From positions 111,779,251-111,843,250 of the forward strand of contig CM066984.1 in the NCBI GenBank assembly GCA_033977485.1: DNA of 64,000 nucleotides. The letters run 5' to 3'. Both the position numbers and the translations under genes were made by a program. Every line of letters starts with the position of its first letter. Positions within the stretch are counted from its first letter, which is position 1. The notes below the pieces were generated by a model. The model made no database searches. It worked only from the letters and a program-made list of their open reading frames with translations, and was not told the origin of the DNA. Source of the stretch: Hydrangea macrophylla (lineage: Eukaryota; Streptophyta; Magnoliopsida; Cornales; Hydrangeaceae). Below, piece by piece: positions 10,215-21,150 of the stretch.

Positions 10215-12370
10215 TGTCACGACCCATCCCGCTAACATGCGGAAACAGGACACGTGGTACGCCACCAAGGCTCAACCATTTCGTCTTATAACAATACGCA
10301 GCGGAAAAGTAATTTAAAACAACCTCGAGTGTATAAAACTTTGAAAACATTACCCTCCGAGTTATAAAATCCGTGTAAAATTGAAAACGCAATTACATTT
10401 CGAAACGAATGGTTTTATGTTAAAAGGGGTCCCAAAGGTACCCTAAGAACCAATCGAAACATTTCCAAAAGTTGCGAAAGGTATAGAAAAAAGTTTCTGA
10501 CAGGGGGTATTTCGACCGGTCGAACGACCCCATTCGACCGGTCGAATGACCCTCTGGCAGAATCCTGCAGAATGCTGCAGAATTTTGCCAAAGCATCACT
10601 CAACCTCTTCACTTCCATGCTTCCTAACATGTTGAAAACTTTTTAAACTTCACCATCTATACTAGATTTTCAAGATCGTCATAACGACATAATAATCCAC
10701 AGAAAGAGATAATTAACGGAACAAGCTAAGGCTTGTTTGGCTCAAAATATAAAAGAACAAGTACAATCCTTCAAACCGTTAAATTTACAAGTAGAACCTT
10801 CCAAAACACGAATCCACGAGTTCGGATTCATTACCACGACTTCAAAAGGAGTTAAGTACATAACATGACCTTACAATTCCATTCCAAAACTTAAAAGTGA
10901 CGTTTCTAGTCCTAACTTCCAAAAATTACATTATCAACCAAGGAATGGAAGACAAAAACATATACAAAGTGGTTCAACCCCGTCGTTCCCGCAGTCTCAC
11001 TCTTCGCGCTTCTTTTTCCCTTTCTTCCTGTCACCTGCAATGGAGGAAATCTCCACTGCTCAGCTATATGCTGAGTGTACAATTCTAAACAAATGCATAT
11101 GAGGCAATTCATGTTTTAAACATCTAAATCACATAATTTAGTCTCCGGGGAGAGAGATACGCATTCACCCAGTATATCGGCAAGTCTTAAATCTTAAACC
11201 GCGATGTCAATGGTTAGCCAAGGATCACTCAACCATTACACCCATCTGCTCTGGTTGGCCACTTCCCACACCAAGCAAGTAGTCGTCACTACTATAAACT
11301 CTCAAACATCGAGAGGCGTGCACCGGCGTAAAATTATATCAAACTCCCCTTTGACTCACATAGACATTTAACATACTCACATAATCATGTCACCGTGCTT
11401 CTCTATACATACTCGCTAACTTTAACGGGCCTAATTTAACACATAAGTTTGCCCGGATCACAAGTCATACAAAATATCTAAAACATCCAAAATTGTCTAT
11501 ATTACATAGGTTCGGAATTCATACCTCGTGCGATTTTCCTATAACTTCGAAGGATGAACTAGAAGGTCGATTAAACGTCGGATTTCGAATATCAAGCGAT
11601 TCCTACAAGTTTACATGCGTTTACCCCAAAATTCTAACATTAGGATTTTTATAAAACTTAACCAAACTAGTCCTAACTAGTATCAAAACGAAGCCCTTAC
11701 CTCAAGGAGTTCGAATCTCAAATTTGGTTGAAAACTGACGGACGAACGGTCGCCGTTTGTCGTCGCAAAGTCCGTAGCAATCAATCTCCCTTTCTCTCTC
11801 CTCTCCCAAGATATTATATAAGTTTTGTAACTAATGCAAATACATCCACTCCTATTTATAGACAACCTCTTCGGAAATCTCGTTTACTCCCCCGTGAGTT
11901 TCTTAAACTTCTAGTTAACTCCCGAAACTTCGCACACGTCCATTTTACAACTTTACGAGTGAAAATTATCAATTTCAAAAGTTTTCGACTAAGACTCGTT
12001 TGGGTCCAAAAATATGTCCGAAAACTGAATTATGTGGAATCTCTACACAACCTACCTTTTTATGACGTGTCACTCACGTTCTCACCACAGTTCTCAAAAT
12101 GATATAAAACAGTACCAAAATTACCAGAATTTACTCTTCGCAAATAAATTCACTATTCATGAAATATCAAATAGTTCAAATAACATTTAAAGCATATAAA
12201 TGTCATTTAGTCATACGGATGCCTCATGGTCCTCCGATTACCGTGTCCTCAATCGACACTCCACCGTTGACTACAGTCAACTACTTATCACAAATTATTA
12301 ATTAACATCGATAATTTGTGAAATTCAAATATGCATGTTAAAACCATGAATCTTTGGAACGGTTGTGACA
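10215..12370 (-). repeat. 5' LTR of element A
   Basis: Same length as the other LTR with about eight single-base differences and no indels seen. TATAAATA lies at 11853-11860, the palindrome pair at 10511-10548 and the candidate leader intron at 11035-11700. This copy would drive the element transcript on the minus strand. Confidence 0.92.
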
Positions 12371-12513
12371 AAAATCACCTTTAAAATCACATTCGCCACG
12401 TGTTGCACAAAAATGAGAGCTCAAATTCATCCAATGACCAAACACATTTGCACTCTAAGTGAGGCAAAACCACCACGCCCCACTGTACAACTTCTCTTGG
12501 ATTGAGGGCGCTC

Positions 12514-13160
12514 CAAGGCCGTCCCTAAGCTTTAGGGGGCCCAAAGCGAACTTTTAAAATGAGGCCCGGGCCTATACGGGCGTTTGGGGGCAGCGCCCTT
12601 GACGATTTTTTTTTGGAGTCTACGTATACATAATTATGCGTATATGTTTGTTTTCAATGTCACATTACAAAATGTGCTAACTTGTTGCATAATTAAATAC
12701 TTATTTGAACAAGCAATAATTTGAAACCAAGCTATAAATTGAAAAACTTACAACTGGAGGGTTTGTTTGGGATAAAAACTAAAAGGAATTGGGGGAATTA
12801 AGAAAAATCTAATTTTCTTATATTTTTTCGGTACACTGATTTATTTATTTATTTTTTTTTTAAAGAGTATCACACTATGAGTTGATCAATTAGTGTTTTT
12901 TTTAATAGTAAAATAAATTATAGTCTTATGATCTAACAAAAAAAATATAGTCTTATTCTAGAAGGTTTGTTTGGGCTTAATTAACTTTGTAGTTTAATAT
13001 GTAAAAATTTTGAGTCATTTTAGTTTGAATTGAGTCATTTATTAGCTTAAGTTATAGTAAGTTTTATATAAAAACCCAATATAAAAATATGAAGTTAATA
13101 AAAAAAAATTCTTAAATTAACTAAATATCTCGAACCAAAGCAACCGTTTTGCCGGCCTTG
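12514..13160. mobile_element. hAT-like non-autonomous element
   Basis: Ends are CAAGGCCGTCCC at 12514 and, inverted, CAAGGCCGGCAA ending at 13160. They are flanked by 8-bp near-duplicates GGGCGCTC (12506-12513) and GGGCTCTC (13161-13168), one mismatch. An 8-bp duplication with CA(A/G)GGCCG ends fits hAT elements. The 647-bp interior is AT-rich and non-coding. Confidence 0.6.
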
Positions 13161-14110
13161 GGGCTCTCAGCAAAATGCATTGACTTTACTTAGATAATTG
13201 GGTGCATGAATTCTAGTCAGGACCTAACTTTTCTTCGGCCTCCAATACGATTGGCCCAAACTTTGAGGTTTTTGCAACGCTATGTGGGCTTGTATTGCCT
13301 TTTGGTGCGAGCTGACTGAGACACATCTTTTGACTTTGAGAATGTTAGTGACATGCATGGTCTTCGGCTATCAAAATACTACTGTAGTAAAACTCTCCTT
13401 GGGATAGACTTTGAGATAAAGTTTTAAGCCTCGATTGTAGGGGCCGTAGGGCCCATGGGTGTAGGCACCTTAGAATCAGGGGATTAGATTTCTCTTGAGA
13501 TTTTGAGAATTAATATTTTATTTTATATTTTTTTAGTATTTTATATTTAAGTCCTCCTCAACTTATTTAGGCCCCCTCAACTTATGTTTAGGCTCCTCAA
13601 AAGGGTTCAAGGGTCAATTTAGTGTCATCAACTATATATATATATATATATATTAATATATAGGTATATACAACTCAAAAGGGAAGGTGTTTAGAAATTT
13701 GAAAATTATACTCTTAGTGTGAAAATTTTATGCGTTTTAGAAATAGGCCTCCCTAAAATTTTGAAAGACACTATACAATATTTACGTGTCACCAAATAGA
13801 TTCATATTATAAGCATATCCTAAAAAAATTGCAATTGTATACAAGTAGACCCTAAAAATATCACTAATTATGTATAAATAAACCCAAAAAAATTTATCTC
13901 GGGAGCGCTACTCTCGAACCCCTGTGTAACCTAGGGCCCCCTGACTAAAATTCCTAACTCTACCCCTGTGTAGGGCCCATGCAAATTTCAAAGACATAGT
14001 ACGGTGTTTTCATCGAACTGTAACGTTGCGACTAGCAAGTTTGACATCTTCTGATGGGTGTCTTATAGAATTTGATACAGAGTTTACAAGTAGGATAGTT
14101 CTTGGGGCAC
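13161..14110. other. Non-coding intergenic stretch, transposon debris
   Basis: No gene is seen. A (TA)n microsatellite lies at about 13633-13653. Near 13905-13970 the sequence ending in CTAACTCTACCCCTG resembles the end of a plant DNA transposon family, but I cannot find its partner end. Confidence 0.4.
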
Positions 14111-14113
14111 TTA

Positions 14114-14395
14114 GGCTTATTTTGGCCCCCACGTGACTTTTAAAAGGAGCTTATGAAATTTACTACTAAGTTGTTTGATAATTTTATACAAGTGACACAC
14201 TACTCTTCAAAAATATATCATGAAACCAAAAACCCACCTTGAGCTTTTAAAAGCTCCATTCTAGAGCTTTTAAAAGCTCCCCCAAAAAAGCCCTAAGTTC
14301 AATTTTTACAAAGCTAATAAACTAGTTACCAAATGAATTAACATAAAATTGTGCTTTAAAAAAGGAGAAGCACCAAAAGGGGGCCAAACTAAGCC
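14114..14395. mobile_element. Tourist-like (PIF/Harbinger) MITE
   Basis: A 282-bp element with inverted ends GGCTTATTTTGGCCCCC and GGGGGCCAAACTAAGCC, flanked by TTA on both sides (14111-14113 and 14396-14398). A 3-bp TTA duplication with GG(C)CTT.TTTGG ends is typical of Tourist MITEs. The interior holds a short hairpin-like repeat of GAGCTTTTAAAAGCTC. Confidence 0.65.
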
Positions 14396-15068
14396 TTAAT
14401 ACTTAATAGCATCAATAGTGAAATTGTTAAGTTATTTCCATTAACTTTCTTAACTTCTTGTCACTTTGTCACTTGTACATTTTAGTTTCATTTTGCTAAA
14501 ATCTGACAATAAAAAAAATATCTGATCTGCGTTTGTTTTTTTGTTTTGTTTTATTTTTATTTTTTTTCACTTCATTTCACATTAGAGTTCTTATCTTCAT
14601 TGCATGTTTGTGTTTTTAATTTTCATTTTCGCTTTTGATTTCTTTTTTGTTTTCGTTTATGATTTCATTCAAATCTGCGTTTTAAACCAAACATTGCATA
14701 TCTGCATTTTTAATTTCGTTTTCGTTTTTTGATTTCGTTCAGATCTGCGTACATCAATGTTCATTGCAGATGTGCGTTTTAAATTTTCATTTTCGTTTTT
14801 GATTGCATTTGGATCTTTGGTTTTTCGTTTTTGATTCCATTTGGATTCGTAGGTTTTCATCCATTTACAGATTGTGGGTTCATCCACAATTGTTTTTTTC
14901 CTGTGAAGATCTGTTTTGCGTTTTGAGGTTCCATATCTGGGTTTTCGAAAAAAGATAAGAAATATATATATATATATGTGTGTGTGTGAATGATGCGGCT
15001 ATGTCTCTCTTAAAAAATAATTTGAGTGTTGGTCTTGATATTGTTCACATGGATTCAATGATACTATG
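14396..15068. other. T-rich leader-like sequence with degenerate repeats
   Basis: From about 14600 to 14860 a unit of the form TTTTCGTTTTTGATTTCATT...GATCTGCG recurs four or five times. The texture resembles plant 5' UTR or first-intron sequence, but no gene can be tied to it. A (TA)/(TG) microsatellite lies near 14961-14988. Element B is inserted at its right end. Confidence 0.35.
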
Positions 15069-15679
15069 TGATGATGCCGAAAACTGGTGAGAGCAATTTT
15101 AAGAAGAAAACGAGATCACAGAAGGTTTGTGTGTGGTTCGGCCCCGTTAATGAGGTGACCTACGTCCACGGTTGCGTCTATGCGCGTTCACTAGCAGATC
15201 ACCGGCGCCCTGATGAGCCAACAAAGTGGGGCGGCACTACCAGTAATACCAGCCGGGTGTATGCGTGTATGTTGGTGATTTCTCTAAGGTGTATTTGCTT
15301 AGAGAGTTGATACTCGGATCCCCTTTGAGAGGGTAGGTGGGCTCTTTTATAAGTGTAAGAGTCCACCTTTACATGGTAAGTTTTACGAGATTAGGAAGCC
15401 TAATCTAATCACAATAGATTTGCCCAATATTTGGTGAGTTTCCTAAGTAGTTAAGGAAACCACTGATTCTCTTGATAGAGCGACAGCTGTGTAACGAATT
15501 GAGGGGAAACGTGATTAATGCCGTGATCCTCAGGGCCTCACTACGACCGCCCGAGTATCTCGGTTGGCAACTGCAGCATCCCTCGGGAGCGTGGGCTCCA
15601 TGCCTCAAATCCGGCTTCCCCGGGTCATTAGCTGAACACGTGGCGGTTAGGCAATTACAAGATATTTCTGGACATATCA
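15069..15679 (-). repeat. 3' LTR of element B
   Basis: A 611-bp LTR with TATAAAAG on the minus strand at 15344-15351. The polypurine tract (AAAATGGGGGGCAGC on the minus strand) abuts at 15680-15694. Differs from the 5' LTR at about four single bases. Confidence 0.92.
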
Positions 15680-15954
15680 GCTGCCCCCCATTTTCAGAGC
15701 TGAGATGACGCTTTATCAGATGAGGTCGGAAAATTAAGAACGCCCTTCATAGACCATCCGGGAAAATGCCAGGTCCCCCACCGGGCCACGGCTAACACGG
15801 GACGACCCGGCGGCGCAAGGACCGAGCGGTAGCTGTACAGGCCTAAGATCCCCGACGCCACGTGCCTACTGGTTACAAGCGTAGTTCGGGCTCAAAGCAT
15901 CCAGTTTAAGAGGTAACTGAATCGTCCAGCTGGCAACCAGACTATCACATCCCA

Positions 15955-16080
15955 CATTTAATGCTCACGCTTTCTGAGGCGACGCCCCACGTGCCCGAAA
16001 CGACAGTTTCGGCGGGAGAGTACGTGAACCGTTCGATCAGATTGGATCCCAACCGCTCGTGCTGCTTATATAAGGAGCAC
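15955..16080 (+). promoter_or_regulatory. Antisense promoter module 1 (element B)
   Basis: Plus-strand module ahead of antisense gene 1: ATTTAATG, GAGGCGACGCCCCACGTG with a G-box CACGTG at 15988-15993, the inverted repeat CCGAAA...TTTCGG running into GGCGGGA (16008-16018), then TATATAAGGAGCAC (TATA at 16067-16073), about 120 bp before the ATG. The same ordered elements recur before antisense gene 2. Promoter activity is inferred. Confidence 0.65.
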
Positions 16081-16190
16081 TATTTATCCTTGCTTCTTCA
16101 CTACACAACACCAGCTGAATCGCCTGAGCAAACTCTCCGAGCCTCCTATCCTCTGCTGTCTTTGCCTTTCCAAACTTTTATCTGCACCAA

Positions 16191-17285
16191 ATGGCCTCAC
16201 ACATTGACCTAACATCAGACGAGGGGCTTAGGGCATTCCGAGAAGATTGCCAAGTTCCCGAGGACGTGGTGATCCATCCATTCGTTGAAGGAGAAGAAGT
16301 AGCCCCTCCTTTCTTCCTCATTAGCAGCTATCTGCTGCTCATCGTGGGATTACGCTTTCCTCTGCCGGTCTCCTTCTGCGACCTTCTTCAGGGGTTGCAG
16401 ATTCCACTACACAAATGCCGACCAAACGTTGCCCGCCTCTTATGGGGGATTTCGGCGCTGAACGAGCGACTGGGGTTATTTCTCCGGGCCGCCGACGTCG
16501 CGAGGTGTTATATACTGGGTATTGACAACGGAGGCCCCTACTTCCGCCCCAAGACTGAGGGAAAAGATCTTGTTCGAGGTCTAGATTTCCCAAACAAGAA
16601 CTGGCAACGGTACCCTTGGGTCCTGGTTGCTGGTAACTGGCTGGAGAATGACGGTCTCTGCCCTCCTGCGGATTATAATCCCGACCACTGCAAACAGACT
16701 TTCACCGACCTTCGTGGAGTCGTTCCTTCCGAGGATGACATGGAGACGTTTAATCAAGCCATTGAGGCTGGCATGTCGTTCTCCTATCTGGCAGGGAGAC
16801 CTGCGGAGAATTTGGGCGTCGGACCGTCTTCTGCAACCGCTGCCGTTGCGGCATCTGGATCACGCCGCTATACCCGATCCATGGCTTCCGGGGCACGCCC
16901 CGCTAGCCGGACGGGCCAACCCGAGGGGCCGGTCGCCTTGTCCACCAGCAGTGACTCCTCCTCATCTGAGGATGTAAGCCCGCCACCGGGCCCGTCCAGG
17001 AAGGGCAAGGAGAAGGAGGTCGAAGAAGAGCCTCAGCCCCCACCGAAGAGGAGCCGACCGGAAATATTCGCCGGTCCCCGCATGCCGGGCTCATGGTCGG
17101 ACTTCTCTCTCGTGAACATGGAAGAACGCTTGCAGGCGGTAGAGAAGGCGGGTGACGAGCTGCGGATGGACTCCGCCCTGCGAGGGGTGGACGTCCACGC
17201 TCTGGAGATCGCCGTTGAGGGGCTGGTGGCAAAGGTGGCTGCCTTGGAGGAGGAGGTCAAGGCTTTGAAGGGCCAAGGACCTTAA
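16191..17285 (+). CDS. Antisense gene 1 of element B (Transposase_28-like protein)
   Basis: A 364-aa uninterrupted frame, antisense to the element and between pol and 3' LTR. Residues about 50-150 (LRFPLPVSFCDLLQGLQIPL, NVARLLWGISALNERLGL, GPYFRPK) match in layout the domain of antisense gene 2, which resembles the Pfam family Transposase_28 (putative gypsy-type transposon), as I recall it. A Ser/Pro-rich acidic and basic linker with SRKGKEKEVEEE and PPKRSRPE, possibly a nuclear localisation signal, follows. Residues about 311-360 form a probable coiled coil (MEERLQAVEKAGDELRM, VAKVAALEEEVKALK). The start is the first ATG after the TATA module, in the context CCAAATGGCC. Its role is unknown; antisense ORFs in related elements have been proposed to be nuclear regulators. 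It is shorter than gene 2 and has no introns. Confidence 0.7.
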   Translation: MASHIDLTSDEGLRAFREDCQVPEDVVIHPFVEGEEVAPPFFLISSYLLLIVGLRFPLPVSFCDLLQGLQIPLHKCRPNVARLLWGISALNERLGLFLRAADVARCYILGIDNGGPYFRPKTEGKDLVRGLDFPNKNWQRYPWVLVAGNWLENDGLCPPADYNPDHCKQTFTDLRGVVPSEDDMETFNQAIEAGMSFSYLAGRPAENLGVGPSSATAAVAASGSRRYTRSMASGARPASRTGQPEGPVALSTSSDSSSSEDVSPPPGPSRKGKEKEVEEEPQPPPKRSRPEIFAGPRMPGSWSDFSLVNMEERLQAVEKAGDELRMDSALRGVDVHALEIAVEGLVAKVAALEEEVKALKGQGP

Positions 17286-17440
17286 GGGCACTTTTTGTTT
17301 ACATACATATGTGCATTTTTTCTTCTCTTTTTCTTTACCGGGAAGGCTACTATAATTGCTCCCGTCTTTGTACAGTTTTCCTTTTATAAAAAGGTCCCTG
17401 AGGCCATCTTTTTCCTTCATTAAGTCCTTTGAAACTGTGT
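17286..17440 (+). promoter_or_regulatory. 3' UTR of antisense gene 1
   Basis: GGGAAGGCTACTATAATTGC followed by TTTGTACA and AAAAGG.CC.TGAGG. The same order recurs after antisense gene 2 (20313-20385), so the 3' flank was duplicated with the gene. No classic AATAAA is obvious. Confidence 0.45.
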
Positions 17441-17625
17441 ATCAATTCTGTACAACTCTGTGAGGTTAATTCCCGACCGGCTCGCAAATGCGCCCGGGCG
17501 ATGGTTGCTCGGGCCTGGACCGCTGCTACCACGCGTCAACCAACCTTTGGTCAGGTTAGATCCTAACGAATGGAGACGTGGGCGTAACCAAACCGCTCAC
17601 AAGCCAACGGAACCGTCCTTTCGTG

Positions 17626-17754
17626 TATTTAATGTGTGCGCCTTTTGAGGCGACCCCCCACGTGACCGAAGCGACGGTTTTGGGCGGGATATTTTCTGGA
17701 CCGCTGGATCTGTTCTGATCTGGGCCGTTCGAGGTCTTTTATATAAGGAGCACT
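17626..17754 (+). promoter_or_regulatory. Antisense promoter module 2 (element B)
   Basis: Diverged copy of module 1: ATTTAATG, GAGGCGACCCCCCACGTG with G-box at 17659-17664, TTTTGGGCGGGA (17678-17689), then TATATAAGGAGCAC with TATA at 17740-17746. Order and spacing match module 1; the sequence between motifs has drifted. Confidence 0.65.
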
Positions 17755-18115
17755 CGCCCCACCTCCTGCGCACCCTCCTGATTCTCTTGTCTCTGATCTT
17801 TCTTTCTTCTCTTCCCTGTTCCTTTTTCCTTTCGAAGCGAAACTGGAGAGAACGAACCTTGTGGGGTTTGAGCGGGAGTGGGATTTCTTCCTTCTCAGAT
17901 TCGGTGCGTTTTTCGAGTCAGGTGGAACCCTAACTCACTTGAACCGGACGGGTGTTTCTTGCGTTGTTATGAGAGAGTGCTACCTGGTGCTGCGGAGCAT
18001 CTACTTGCTACCATTCAGGTTAGTAACCCTGCCCCCCCTGTATATCAGGCTCGGGGTTTCCGATCCCTTCGCGAGTCGTCCTTTGTGTCGGTTCCTTCCT
18101 GCCGGAGGGCCAGAG

Positions 18116-20253
18116 ATGGAGCACTCCGGCTTCAATTCCGCGTCGAGATCGGAGAGTGAGCAGTATCGGTCGGGGTCCCCTGGTGCTAGCCAAGGCCAGC
18201 TCCCGGAATCCCCGTCCGACCACCAAAGCGGGGCCTGGATCCCCATTCGCCTGTCCAGTAGTCAGTCTTCTGAGGAGGCCCCTGTAGCCTCCGTTTCGAG
18301 GGGTTTAGGCGACGAGCTGCCTGAGGGGACCGACCGCACGGTCTTCGTTTGTGAGTCCACCTCTTCCGTTCTTCACTCTGGAGACCTTCGCCGGATTAGG
18401 GAGAGGTACTCCCTTCCTGACGGTTGCACCCTAGCCGTAAATTCCGGCGGCGCGCACCTATATCAGTCAGGGTTCGTCACCCTGTTTGAGGACGCTATGA
18501 TGGCGGGCCTCCGACTTCCGCTTCACCCGGTGGCTCGGGACATATTGATTTTTTTGGACATCGCTCCCGATCAGTTGGCTCCCAACGGGTGGAGGTTCTT
18601 GATGGGGTGTATATCATTGTGGCCCCAGGCGTTCGGGTATGATCTTACCCTACAGGAGTTCCTTTGGGCTTACCGGCCATTCCCTGTGCATAATGAGTTG
18701 GGGTTTTTCTCGTTCTCTGCCCGTCCGGGCAGGAAAATCATTGACAACTGCCCTAGTAATAATAAAGGGTGGAAGGGAAAATTCTTCCAGATGTCTACCC
18801 TTCGTCTCTGTGACATGGCTCCGGGGAGCCAGCTGAAAACATCCTGGGCCAGGGAGTTGAAGGGTAAGACCGCCCTTCCGACCTTATCTGCTATCTCGAT
18901 CTATCCGGAACACAGTGGATTGTTGACCAGTTTTCTTCTTTTTTTTTTTTTTTTTTTTACAGCGGGCTCAACTAAACCCCCAGAAATTCCTGAGGCGTGC
19001 CAGGCCAGGATCTTGAAGCTAGCGAAGTTGCCCGTCAGCATCTGGAACGTGCTGTCCCGGTCGGGAGGGTTCATCGCTAGATATTCCCCTGAGCCGCCTA
19101 TTCCGGCCCCCAGCTTTACACCCATCATCCCTGGTAAGTGTCCCAGTAACATGTACTTGTACTATTTCTGCCCTTTGCACCTTTGATCGTACGATCTTTG
19201 TTTCTACAGAAATGGCTCCCAAACGCAACTTGGATCAGCTGCGGGAGAGACAGGTCGCCGCTACCGCCACTGCTGCCGCTCGGGTGGCAATCGCCCAAGG
19301 AAAGAGGCCGGCCACCGAGGTTCCAGGCGGCGACCGCCCACTCAGGCGCATTCGCCACGGGACCAATACCCGTCCAAGTCCCGTAGGGACATCGGTTCCT
19401 CCCAGGCCGGCTGTTGAAGAGCCCGTGCCGAGGGCTGATGTTCCATCGGGTTTGCCCCCGGGCGGGCATGACGAGGCCCGGGAGAGACTCAGGCCCTGCC
19501 TCGCGCCAAGCCAGGTGACAGCGTGTGCCGAGCTAACCCCCCAAGGGATCCAAGGATGGCTATATAGCGTCTCCCACCTGGTGAGTGTTCTGCTTCTTTT
19601 TGTTTAAACGCGGACTTGCCCTGCACTTATTACTTGTTTAACCGATGTGTGTTCTCCTGCCGTAGGTTGGCTGCATAGCTGCGGGATCTGAATCCGTCCA
19701 CTCATCCCTGGCCGAGAAGGTGGGCGCCGCTGAAGCCGCCCTTTCTGAGGAACGGAAAGAGCTGCAAGTAGCAAAAGCTGCCCTGGCCGTGGAGACGAGC
19801 AAGACGAAGTCGCTGGCCTTGAGCTTAGGGGCGGCTCAGGCGAACCTGGCAGCGGCTTTGGCCGAACTGGAAACTTCCCGGGCCCTCATCGCGGCAGCCG
19901 ACGCCCAGGCTAAGGCGGCGACCGAGGCGCCTTCCGCAGAGGCCTTGGAGGGAGCTTTTGACGATGGCTTCTTCCAAGGTTATGAGGATCTGAAGCGGCG
20001 GGTAGCTCGGGACCATCCCGAGTGGGTCCTCTCGGCCTACGTGGGGATCGACTCGGATTACTGGGACATCGGTGAGGATCCCGGACTCGGTGAAGCTCTA
20101 GCTGCTGGCGAGGGGCTTGCGGCCGTTGGAGATCCTGTGGTCGTTGTTGAGGCCACCGAGCTTACCCCGGAGGGAGGCTTAGCGGAGGAGGGACTTACCA
20201 TTCCGGGGGAACAGGCCGGGGAGACCGAGAACGTGATTAATGCGGAAAACTGA
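18116..20253 (+). CDS. Antisense gene 2 of element B, four exons (Transposase_28-like)
   Basis: I infer CDS exons 18116-18863, 18963-19133, 19210-19580 and 19666-20253. All three introns have GT...AG ends (GTAAGA, GTAAGT and GTGAGT donors; TTTACAG, TTCTACAG and GCCGTAG acceptors). The joined frame stays open for 625 aa. Exon 1 carries the Transposase_28-like domain (LPDGCTLAVNSGGAHLYQSG, GLRLPLHPVARDILIF, NGWRFLMG). Exon 3 is basic (MAPKRNLDQLRERQ). Exon 4 is an Ala/Glu-rich coiled coil, then FFQGYEDLKRRVARDHPEW and an acidic tail. The start ATG at 18116 has G at +4; the frame extends upstream only to a distant ATG near 17969. A 5' UTR intron (GTTAGT near 18018) is possible. Function is unknown; it is a paralogue of antisense gene 1. 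Confidence 0.7.
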
Positions 20254-20613
20254 CTTCCCTGTCTCTCCTTCCTGCTTATTTGCTTTTATCGTTTGTAGAC
20301 TTTTATTTTTCGGGGAGGCTACTACAATTGCCCCCCAAGCTTTGTACACTCATTTTAATTAATGAAAAGGCCCTTGAGGTTATCCTTCCGTTAATTTTGT
20401 TGTACTGTGCTTTTAACTTTTGCTAGTATCCGTACGGCCTTGGCCAACCTAACATCTGCCTTAGCAAATGCTTTAGGACCGTAACCCACAGAACACCTAG
20501 TCGAATGATATAATTCCCTGTTTTGGCCTTAGCGTTACCCTTTGTCCTCCTGTCCCCTGCCCCCCAAGCATTTTGCTAAGGCAGGAGTGCGGGAGTACGG
20601 GACTGAATGGCCG
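20254..20613 (+). other. 3' UTR of antisense gene 2 and spacer
   Basis: GGGGAGGCTACTACAATTGC and TTTGTACA (about 20313-20348) repeat the 3' flank of antisense gene 1. The rest, with a pyrimidine- and G-rich texture, has no frame I can support. Confidence 0.45.
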
Positions 20614-21032
20614 TAGGGAATCGACCTGGAACATGGGTGGTTGCAGGAGCATTTGAAGCTTGCCATCGCTGGCCACCTAGGGGTTTTGGCCCCATCGCTT
20701 GCTGGACCTAGGCGAAACTTTAATTAATTTCCTGTTTAGGTATGGAACCCTCTTGCCCCCAGGGCTCCTGTTAAGGAGGGGGCGTGTTGGGGATCGACCA
20801 TAGGAAACCGACCTGGAACATGGGTGGTTGCAGGGTCCTTTTGAAGCTTGCCATCGCTGGCCACCTAGGGGTTTGGCCCCATCGTCGGCTGGACCTAAGC
20901 ATAGCTTTAGTTAATTTCCTGTTTAGGTGTAGGACCCTTTTGCCCCCAGGGCTCCTGTTAAGGAGGGGGCGTGTTGGGGATCGACCATAGGAAACCGACC
21001 TGGAACATGGGTGGTTGCAGGGTCCTTTTGAT
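20614..21032. repeat. 187-bp tandem repeat, about 2.2 copies
   Basis: The landmark CGACCTGGAACATGGGTGG recurs at 20622, 20809 and 20996, giving a 187-bp period twice. Units share GCTTGCCATCGCTGGCCACC, CCCCCAGGGCTCCTGTTAAG and GGGGATCGACC. The third copy is cut after about 35 bp. It lies just downstream of pol in element orientation. Confidence 0.85.
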
Positions 21033-21150
21033 GCCTCGGGGTTAGGCCCGAGGTCTTTTGGTGCCTCGGGGTTAGGCCCGAGGTCTTTTGGTGCCTCGGG
21101 GTTAGGCCCGAGGTCTTTTGGTGCCTCGGGGTTAGGCCCGAGGTCTTTTG
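21031..21150. repeat. 30-bp tandem repeat, four copies
   Basis: Four head-to-tail 30-bp units at 21031, 21061, 21091 and 21121, near identical. Each holds a hairpin of CCTCGGGG and GGCCCGAGG. It abuts the 187-bp array. Confidence 0.95.

Larger units (their letters stand above)
3298..12370 (-). mobile_element. Element A: complete Ty3/gypsy chromovirus (Tekay/Del-like)
   Basis: A 9,073-bp element with two 2,156-bp LTRs (3298-5453 and 10215-12370), both starting TGTCACGACC and ending GGTTGTGACA on the plus strand. It is flanked by the 5-bp target duplication AAAAT (3293-3297 and 12371-12375). On the minus strand the order is LTR, initiator-Met primer site, a single gag-pol frame ending in a chromodomain, polypurine tract, LTR. 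By eye the LTRs differ at about eight positions, so insertion was recent and the copy may be competent. Assignment to Tekay/Del rests on the chromodomain, long LTRs and domain order. Confidence 0.93.

Noticed and set aside
17861..18115. N-terminal extension of antisense gene 2
   Set aside because: The extended frame begins at GTG and reads through probable 5' UTR; the ATG at 18116 is better placed.
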